11,677 bases of DNA from an uncultured Muribaculaceae bacterium (lineage in GTDB: Bacteria > Bacteroidota > Bacteroidia > Bacteroidales > Muribaculaceae), in the NCBI GenBank assembly GCA_947177435.1, contig CAMWUM010000025.1, forward strand, positions 1-11,677, read 5' to 3'. Of the stretch, positions 1-5,603 are shown one piece after another; the first letter of the stretch is position 1, and every line of letters starts with the position of its first letter. The notes under the pieces are model-generated. The model was given only the letters and a program-made list of their open reading frames with translations, made no database searches and was not told the DNA's origin. The translations under genes and the position numbers were made by a program.

Positions 1-946
1 GGTCGGTATATACGCGGATACAGGAGCGCAACGAATCAAAGTGATCGCAGTGCATTACCATGTTGGCGAGGGCTTCACGGAGCACCTTGTATTGGCTCTC
101 GTCTGTTGTCGCAAATCCATCGTCCTTGATATGTATTGGCGCATCAACAAGTGTTCGGAAACGACGCAGGATAATCTGAACCGCCTCCCAGATGTTATCC
201 TGTTCCGGAATGCGGTAGGTGTATCTTACCTCTGCCTGCTGGATTGTCGGACCCGGAATCTCTATGTAGTCCACACAGAATGTCGGTACATAGCGAAGGA
301 CGTAAGGGGCTTTGCCGAACATCAGAAGTCCGGCATAGGTGAGCAAGCCATTTCGGGTTATATTGACCTGCTCACAGAATTCCGCATCATCTACCTCGCG
401 GAGGTTGACAATATTCTGAGTCTGACTAAGAGCATACCTGTAACTTTTCAGCGTATTGAGATTCAGCATCTCAATACTTGTGTCGGGTATTGTCTCTTCG
501 GTTTTCTTGCCGAAGGATTGATTGCGGAACATCGCCCGTATCTCTCCCTCAGTTGCCCTTTGGTCTCCGCTACCCATTCGAATGAACGTGTTGATGGGGC
601 TGCCGAAATATATGGGCTTCAAATCAACTTCCGGCACATAGAACGCAAGAAGTTTCTTGCCGTCAATGTCGTATTGCTTAAAAGATACAGACAATCTTTG
701 ATTGAATTTCTCAGAGCGCAGAGTACCAAGAAAATCTTGTTCAAGTTTTTCGATGTTATCCACCCCTTGAATCTCGAATGTCTTGCCGGATTGTTTCACT
801 CCGAGCACAATCCATCCGCCGGAGGTATTTGAGAACGCGCTGACGCTTTCCCAGATATTCTTCGGCAATTCAGATTTTGCAGCCTTGACTTCAAAATCCT
901 CCCATTCTATGTCGTGTAGCTTCGCTACAAGCTCATCCTTTGTCAT
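1..946 (-). CDS. AlbA_2 (Schlafen-type) nucleic-acid-binding, GHKL ATPase-like protein, C-terminus cut by window edge
   Basis: Translating the minus strand from the ATG at 946 gives 315 open codons that run off the left edge, so the C-terminal part is missing. Residues about 14-139 match the AlbA_2 (Schlafen AlbA, PF04326) pattern: FEVKAAKSELPKNIWESVSA at 18-37, then FSNTSGGWIVLGVK, and later the classic TFIRMGSGDQRATEGEIRAM at 120-139. Near the cut end, REALANMVMHCDH (290-302) matches the N-box of the GHKL/HATPase_c_4 module, with E291 and N295 as the expected Mg/ATP residues. Proteins of this layout are annotated as putative transcriptional regulators, RecG-like ATP-binding proteins or RNA-binding-domain proteins; the true role is generally unknown, and some homologues lie in defence or mobile regions. 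I see no signal peptide, so it is presumably cytoplasmic. The start is well supported: the family's N-terminal motif begins within 20 residues and the next Met is residue 139. The 792-base plus-strand reading frame over the same DNA is a shadow. Confidence 0.9.
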   Translation of the reverse strand, partial: MTKDELVAKLHDIEWEDFEVKAAKSELPKNIWESVSAFSNTSGGWIVLGVKQSGKTFEIQGVDNIEKLEQDFLGTLRSEKFNQRLSVSFKQYDIDGKKLLAFYVPEVDLKPIYFGSPINTFIRMGSGDQRATEGEIRAMFRNQSFGKKTEETIPDTSIEMLNLNTLKSYRYALSQTQNIVNLREVDDAEFCEQVNITRNGLLTYAGLLMFGKAPYVLRYVPTFCVDYIEIPGPTIQQAEVRYTYRIPEQDNIWEAVQIILRRFRTLVDAPIHIKDDGFATTDESQYKVLREALANMVMHCDHFDSLRSCIRVYTD

Positions 947-954
947 TTCAACTA

Positions 955-962
955 CAAAATTA
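955..962 (-). promoter_or_regulatory. Candidate Bacteroidetes -7 box for the AlbA_2/ATPase gene
   Basis: Read on the minus strand this is TAATTTTG, a full match to the Bacteroidetes consensus TAnnTTTG. A TTT run about 17-19 bases upstream (979-981) is a weak -33 candidate. The box ends only 8 bases before the ATG at 946, so if it is used the mRNA leader would be a few bases long. Together with the hairpin at 1022-1051 it suggests that this gene is transcribed separately from the glycosidase gene upstream. The rest of the 91-base spacer is AT-rich and shows only the short palindrome CAATATTG (1007-1014). Confidence 0.45.
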
Positions 963-1021
963 CGAAAAATCCGTTAATAAACCACTACATTTGAGTATGG
1001 AATGCCCAATATTGAGGCAGC

Positions 1022-1051
1022 CAGGCGGCGAGTAAGTTTACTCGCCGCCTG
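1022..1051 (-). terminator. Strong hairpin overlapping the stop codon of the leftward GH127 gene
   Basis: Bases 1022-1035 and 1038-1051 are perfect inverted repeats (14 base pairs, core GGCGGCGAGTAA) with only two bases between them; in RNA the inner A-U pairs would open to make a normal loop. The stop codon of the 662-residue glycosidase (1038-1040) lies in the 5' arm of the RNA hairpin, and the same arm encodes its last residues, AGGE. No U-tract follows on the minus strand, so it is not a textbook intrinsic terminator. Its position between this stop codon and the next promoter still makes transcript ending or 3'-end protection the likeliest role. Confidence 0.6.
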
Positions 1052-3026
1052 CAGAAACCGCTCTCGCAGCGGACACGTCGATGGGCAGCCAGACTGCCAT
1101 GTTGCCGCGTCCGCGGTGATTCCACGCGTAATACGGGATGAGCGTGAGAGTGACGTCGTCGGCTACAAGTTTGCCTTGATCGTTGTATCTAAGTGCTTGG
1201 GCTTCGGTCTCTATCGTGTTGATGCCATAGAGCAAATCGGGACGTTCAGTCACGCGCAATCTTGGCGACTGGTTCATGAGCACGCTATGGATGTCGAAAT
1301 CATTGTCGGGCCACTCGGCGCAGTACACTATCGGGCCACGCTCTATAGCCACGCGTCCACGGTCAGCCTCGACAAGATCGTTGGCCTTTACCACACGCGG
1401 CTCCATATCGAAGTGTATATCTACCTTGTCGCCTTTTTTCCATTTGCGGTCGATGCAATAGTAACCTTGCTCAATGTGGCCATCGGCAGGAGAGCCGTTG
1501 ACGGACACGCTGTAACCCAGTTGCTTGCCATCAGCATACGCATACAGGTCGCCGGGGACGGGGCTGTTGTTGACCCAACCGGGAATACGGATCTTGAGGG
1601 TAAACTGTCCGGCCTTGTTTTTGTCAATGTTGAGCGCGATGTCGCCGTTCCAGGGATAGTTTGCGCTCTGGCTGAGGGCCAATTCTTTGTCATCAACATC
1701 GAGCTTTGCCGAGTTTGACATAAAGAGGTTGACGTACACGCTTCGGTCTTTCACAGCATACACGTAGCCGGGCAGTGAAGGGATGAAGCGGGAGATGTTG
1801 GACGGACAGCAGGCGCAGCCAAACCAGGGCTTGCGCTGATGCTGACCCTCCGACGCGAGAGGATTGGGATAGAAGAACGCTCCACCGTCGAGCGAAACTC
1901 CCGAAATGAGGCCGTTGTAAAGCGTGCGCTCAAGCACGTCGTAATATTTCGAATCTCCATGCAGCAGGAACAGACGGTGGTTGACGTATAGGTTGCCAAT
2001 GGCGGCGCAAGTCTCGCAGTACGCGGTCAGGTTTGGCAACTCGTAGTTTTCACCAAACGCCTCGCCATTGCTCGTGGCGCCGATGCCACCCGTTATGTAC
2101 AATTTCTTGTTGACGATATTATCCCATATTTTGTCGATGGCGGCAATATATGCAGAGTCACCGGTGAGAGCAGCCACATCCGCCATGCCGGCATACATAT
2201 AGGCAGCGCGCACAGCGTGGCCTACAGCCTCGTCCTGGTCAACGACAGGCTTATGCGCCTGGCTATAAGCGTCGGTGCGTGAAGTATGGCCGCGCTTGTC
2301 GAGGAAATACTTGGCCTGGTCGAGATATTTCTTGTCACCGGTGACGAGGTACAACTTAGCCAAAGCCATCTCAGCAATCTGGTGGCCGGGCACACGAGCC
2401 ACTTGGCCGGGAGCATCGCCAATGGCATCACAAACGCAGTCGGCATACCGAATGGCAATATCAAGGAAATTGCGCTTGCCCGTGGCCTGATAGTGGGCAA
2501 TCGCACCCTCCACCATGTGGCCCAAGTTATAAAACTCATGGCTCAACACTTCCACGGCCTCCCAGCGCTCAGCCCCGGCCCACTCGTGCGGATGTCGGGG
2601 ATTCATCGTGCGCGCTGTGTAAAGGTAGCCGTCAGGTTCCTGCGCAGCGGCAACGATGACAAGGACACTGTCAATGTATCTGTCGAGAGCCGGATCGGGA
2701 TAGGTCTGCATCAAATAGCTCGCGCCTTCAATCGTCTTGTATACATCGGTATCGTCAAACGAAAAGCCCCCGACATGAATGGTATCGGACGGGTGCGCCG
2801 CATTTATGAAATTCTGGTAACGACCCGACTCCTCGCACTTACTGAAAGCAAGCGGAATAGTCACATTACGGCTCGCATCGAGGCGCTGCCCCCAAAAGCC
2901 GTCAGTAACATGCACCGATGTGAAGGGCACCGGATCAATGGGATAGCCGTGATGGCTTTGCGACATAACAGCCGCGGGAAGCAATAGGCTTCCGGACAGC
3001 AGCATTGAAGATATGATTTTACGCAT
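1038..3026 (-). CDS. Secreted GH127/GH146-type (DUF1680) glycoside hydrolase, probable beta-L-arabinofuranosidase
   Basis: This 662-residue protein starts with a Sec signal peptide (MRKIISSMLLSGSLLLPAAV, likely cleaved near MSQ at 21-23), so it should act in the periplasm or at the outer surface. Residues about 33-430 form the (alpha/alpha)6 catalytic domain of the Glyco_hydro_127 family; a middle beta domain (ERGPIVYC motif) and a C-terminal domain (YYAWNHRGRGNMAVWLP) follow. The active site is intact: E322 in GEAFG as acid/base, E338 and C340 in YCETC, and C406-C407 in CACCPSN. By comparison with the Bifidobacterium enzyme HypBA1, C406 would be the nucleophile and E338, C340 and C407 zinc ligands. 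The family removes terminal beta-L-arabinofuranose from plant glycans; a Bacteroides member acts instead on aceric acid of rhamnogalacturonan II, so the exact sugar is uncertain. It is divergent from a paralogue across 109 bases and ends within a hairpin. Length is normal for a family member without extra modules. Confidence 0.92.
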   Translation of the reverse strand: MRKIISSMLLSGSLLLPAAVMSQSHHGYPIDPVPFTSVHVTDGFWGQRLDASRNVTIPLAFSKCEESGRYQNFINAAHPSDTIHVGGFSFDDTDVYKTIEGASYLMQTYPDPALDRYIDSVLVIVAAAQEPDGYLYTARTMNPRHPHEWAGAERWEAVEVLSHEFYNLGHMVEGAIAHYQATGKRNFLDIAIRYADCVCDAIGDAPGQVARVPGHQIAEMALAKLYLVTGDKKYLDQAKYFLDKRGHTSRTDAYSQAHKPVVDQDEAVGHAVRAAYMYAGMADVAALTGDSAYIAAIDKIWDNIVNKKLYITGGIGATSNGEAFGENYELPNLTAYCETCAAIGNLYVNHRLFLLHGDSKYYDVLERTLYNGLISGVSLDGGAFFYPNPLASEGQHQRKPWFGCACCPSNISRFIPSLPGYVYAVKDRSVYVNLFMSNSAKLDVDDKELALSQSANYPWNGDIALNIDKNKAGQFTLKIRIPGWVNNSPVPGDLYAYADGKQLGYSVSVNGSPADGHIEQGYYCIDRKWKKGDKVDIHFDMEPRVVKANDLVEADRGRVAIERGPIVYCAEWPDNDFDIHSVLMNQSPRLRVTERPDLLYGINTIETEAQALRYNDQGKLVADDVTLTLIPYYAWNHRGRGNMAVWLPIDVSAARAVSAGGE

Positions 3027-3074
3027 GGTGGTATTATTTGTTTTCCTGGATTATTCTCAAATAAGGTATGAGTG

Positions 3075-3082
3075 CAAAGATA
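3075..3082 (-). promoter_or_regulatory. Candidate -7 box for the leftward GH127 gene
   Basis: On the minus strand this reads TATCTTTG, a perfect TAnnTTTG box of the Bacteroidetes primary sigma factor. Transcription would start near 3068-3070 and give a leader of about 40 bases before the ATG at 3026. The -33 region (about 3098-3103) shows no clear TTG. An AGGAAAA stretch (minus strand, about 3041-3047) lies 14 or more bases ahead of the start, rather far for a ribosome-binding site. Confidence 0.55.
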
Positions 3083-3086
3083 GCAA

Positions 3087-3093
3087 TAATTTG
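3087..3093 (+). promoter_or_regulatory. Weak candidate promoter box for the rightward GH127 gene
   Basis: TAATTTG here is one base short of the TAnnTTTG consensus and is the best plus-strand candidate in the 109-base divergent region (3027-3135). If used, it would give a leader of about 35-40 bases. It lies only 4 bases from the opposite-strand box at 3075-3082, so the two promoters would overlap. No clear -33 element or strong Shine-Dalgarno sequence is seen ahead of the ATG at 3136. Confidence 0.2.
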
Positions 3094-3135
3094 TCACATT
3101 TTACGTTATAAACCAAGAAAAGCAACCCAAACGCC

Positions 3136-5577
3136 ATGAAACCAACATTTCGCATTCTCGGCTTGATAGCTGTGGCCGGAATCCTTGCCGCCGGTCCCAA
3201 AGCATACGCCGTAGCCGATAACAAGATAAGGGAAGTACAGTTTACGTCTGTACACATCGACGACAATTTCTGGGCGCCTCGCATTGAGACCAACCGCACG
3301 GTATCTATCCCCTCTGCCTTTGGAGAATGCGAACGCAACGGGCGCTTCGATAATTTCGCATTGGCAGGTGGCCTGATCGAAGGAGAGCACCGAGGCGACT
3401 TCTCATTTGACGACACCGACCCGTACAAAGTCATCGAGGGCGCGAGCTATGCCTTGGCCGCTCACTACGATCCTCGGCTTGACGCTTACCTCGACAGCGT
3501 AATCGCTATCATTGCCTCGGCTCAGGAGCCTGACGGCTACCTCACAACCTGCGTCACCAATAAATGCGAACGCCTGTCGGGCTGGTGGGGCTCGCACAGG
3601 TGGGAGAAAGTCAACTCTCACGAACTCTACAACAGCGGCCACCTATATGAGGCCGCAGTCGCCCACTTCCTCGCCACCGGCAAGCGCTCCCTGCTCGACG
3701 TGGCCATTAGAAACGCCGACCTGGTGTGTGAGGTGTTCGGCCTCGGCGAGGGCCAGATACATTACCCGTCAGGCCATCCAATCATCGAGATGGCTCTGGC
3801 CAAGCTTTACAAGATGACGGGAAACGAAAAGTACCTGCTCCAGGCCCGCTATTTCGTCGATGAAGCCGGACGGCTTAGCAATGGCCGCCGTCCCAACCAG
3901 TACAGCCAAGACCACATGCCGATAAAAGAGCAAGAGGAAATCGTCGGTCACGCCGTGCGCGCCGGCTACCTATACTCCGGCGCGGCCGATGTGGCTGCGC
4001 TCACGGACGACACCGAACTTTTCGAGGCTCTGCAACGCATCTGGGATAACATGGCATCGAAGAAGCTTTATATCACCGGAGGCATCGGCAGCCGCGCCCA
4101 AGGCGAAGGATTCGGCCCGGAGTACGAACTGCACAACCACACTGCCTATTGCGAGACCTGCGCGGCCATCGCCAACGTGTATTGGAATTACCGCATGTTC
4201 CTGGCCACCGGCGATGCTAAGTACGCCGACGTCTACGAGCGTGCGCTGTACAATGGCGTCATCTCCGGAGTCTCGCTTTCGGGCGACCGCTTCTTCTACG
4301 ACAACCCGCTCGAATCAATGGGCCAGCACGAGCGCGCTCCCTGGTTTGGCTGCGCCTGCTGCCCGGGCAATATCACCCGCTTCATGGCCAGCGTGCCCCA
4401 ATACGTGTACGCCACGCAGGACGCCGACATTTTTGTCAACCTGTATGCCAACAGCGTTGCCGACATCAAGACCACGAACGGCAAGGTGAAAATATCCCAA
4501 GGCACCAACTACCCATGGGACGGCAAAATTACATTCACCATCGACCCAGACCATGAGGGCGAGTGGGCATTGAGACTGCGCATACCGGGCTGGGCCAGTG
4601 ACAAACCGGTACCTACCGACCTGTATGCATTTGCGGATCAACTCTCACCGGCCTACAGACTTAAAGTCAACGGCGCCGACGCCAGCGAGTCGACATACAA
4701 GGGCTATGCCGTGATTGAGCGCCGGTGGAAGGCAGGCGACCGCGTAGAGTTAACCCTGCCGATGGACGTGCGCCGCATATCCGCCCACCCCAGCGTAGTC
4801 GATGACAGAGGCAAACTTGCAATAGAGCGCGGCCCGATCGTGTACTGCCTCGAAGGGGTTGACCAGGCCGACGGCTCGGTATTCAACAAGGCCATAGAGC
4901 GTGATGCCAAGTTCAACGTCCTGTACGAGCCCGACCTGCTCGGCGGCGTGATAACGCTGACGGCCACAGCCACCGAAGCGCAGCCTGACGGAACCACCCT
5001 CCGCGTCCCCGTCAAGGCCATCCCCTACTCCACCTGGAACAACCGCGGCCCCGCGCAGATGGCCGTATGGATACCAGAAACAACAGATGGCGCCCACGCC
5101 ACTCCGGCTTCCACCCTGGCCTCGACGGCTACTATGTACTCCGAGCCCACGTCGATCAACGCCGACGCTCCCGCAGCCACATCCAACCTGCAATGGGCAT
5201 GGGGCTACAACGACCTCTGGGAACCGTCATCGAGTGCCGACACATCAAAGCCCTATCACTATTGGTGGCTCCGCCGAGGCACTGAGGAAAACATCTGCTA
5301 CGGATTTGAACAGCCGGTTACAGTGTCATCGACAGACATTTACTGGCTTGAATTCGACCATTACGACGGCAACTACCGCGTGCCAGAGTCGTGGGCTCTG
5401 TATTACAAAGACAGCAATGGCTTATGGGCCGAGGTGCAGGCCAAGGGCCCCTACGGCACAGAGAAAGACAAGTACAATCATGTCGATTTTGAGCCGGTGA
5501 CAACAGATGCCCTAAAAATTGTGGTCAAGCTGCAGCCCAACGAAAGCGGCGGCGTCATCGAGTGGAAACTCCAATGA
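3136..5577 (+). CDS. Secreted GH127/GH146-type (DUF1680) glycoside hydrolase with C-terminal F5/8-like module
   Basis: This 813-residue protein has a Sec signal peptide (MKPTFRILGLIAVAGILAAG, cleaved near AYA at about residue 25). Its first 645 residues are colinear with the divergent 662-residue enzyme and clearly similar throughout. The DUF1680 active site is intact: E324 (GEGFG, acid/base), E340 and C342 (YCETC), C408-C409 (CACCPGN, with C408 the likely nucleophile); ERGPIVYC marks the middle domain. After a Thr/Ala/Ser-rich linker (about 646-665) comes a module at 666-813 (WEPSSSADTS, HYWWLRRGTEE, RVPESW, ending IEWKLQ). It resembles galactose-binding/F5/8-type beta-sandwich modules found C-terminal in many Bacteroidetes DUF1680 enzymes and may bind carbohydrate. 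Expected activity is exo-hydrolysis of beta-L-arabinofuranosides or a related sugar in the periplasm. Next to the acid/base region it has ELHNH where the paralogue has ELPNL, suggesting a different specificity. Its stop codon lies inside a hairpin, 26 bases from the convergent nrdJ stop. Confidence 0.92.
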   Translation: MKPTFRILGLIAVAGILAAGPKAYAVADNKIREVQFTSVHIDDNFWAPRIETNRTVSIPSAFGECERNGRFDNFALAGGLIEGEHRGDFSFDDTDPYKVIEGASYALAAHYDPRLDAYLDSVIAIIASAQEPDGYLTTCVTNKCERLSGWWGSHRWEKVNSHELYNSGHLYEAAVAHFLATGKRSLLDVAIRNADLVCEVFGLGEGQIHYPSGHPIIEMALAKLYKMTGNEKYLLQARYFVDEAGRLSNGRRPNQYSQDHMPIKEQEEIVGHAVRAGYLYSGAADVAALTDDTELFEALQRIWDNMASKKLYITGGIGSRAQGEGFGPEYELHNHTAYCETCAAIANVYWNYRMFLATGDAKYADVYERALYNGVISGVSLSGDRFFYDNPLESMGQHERAPWFGCACCPGNITRFMASVPQYVYATQDADIFVNLYANSVADIKTTNGKVKISQGTNYPWDGKITFTIDPDHEGEWALRLRIPGWASDKPVPTDLYAFADQLSPAYRLKVNGADASESTYKGYAVIERRWKAGDRVELTLPMDVRRISAHPSVVDDRGKLAIERGPIVYCLEGVDQADGSVFNKAIERDAKFNVLYEPDLLGGVITLTATATEAQPDGTTLRVPVKAIPYSTWNNRGPAQMAVWIPETTDGAHATPASTLASTATMYSEPTSINADAPAATSNLQWAWGYNDLWEPSSSADTSKPYHYWWLRRGTEENICYGFEQPVTVSSTDIYWLEFDHYDGNYRVPESWALYYKDSNGLWAEVQAKGPYGTEKDKYNHVDFEPVTTDALKIVVKLQPNESGGVIEWKLQ

Positions 5578-5584
5578 CGCCGCC
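5548..5584. terminator. Candidate bidirectional terminator hairpin between convergent GH127 and nrdJ
   Basis: GGCGGCGTCAT (5548-5558) pairs perfectly with ATGACGCCGCC (5574-5584). Inside the loop, GAGT (5560-5563) pairs with ACTC (5568-5571) around a GGAA tetraloop of the GNRA type. The TGA stop of the rightward glycosidase (5575-5577) is in the 3' arm. On the plus strand an A/T-rich stretch follows. On the minus strand the hairpin starts 20 bases after the nrdJ stop and is followed by GCTTTCGTT. It could end both transcripts, but neither side has a long U-tract. Confidence 0.6.
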
Positions 5585-5588
5585 AGCA

Positions 5589-5600
5589 ATAATTAATTAT
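5589..5600. repeat. Perfect 12-base AT palindrome between convergent stop codons
   Basis: ATAATTAATTAT is its own reverse complement and occupies nearly half of the 26-base spacer between the two convergent stop codons. It may simply be the A/T-rich tract of the neighbouring hairpin terminator. Confidence 0.35.
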
Positions 5601-5603
5601 CGG

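Noticed and set aside
41..832. 263-codon open frame on the plus strand
   Set aside because: The opposite strand encodes a clear AlbA_2/ATPase protein with conserved motifs throughout; the plus-strand translation has no recognisable motif.
1007..1014. CAATATTG palindrome in the spacer as an operator
   Set aside because: Eight-base AT palindromes are common by chance, and flanking bases do not extend the symmetry convincingly.
1002..1718. 238-codon plus-strand frame, and a similar one at 2286-2987
   Set aside because: Both are antisense to the GH127 gene, whose active-site motifs are intact; neither has a plausible start context or recognisable domain.
1038..5577. A complete polysaccharide utilisation locus
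   Set aside because: Only two glycosidases are present. No SusC/SusD pair, sensor, ECF sigma/anti-sigma or transporter gene is in the window.
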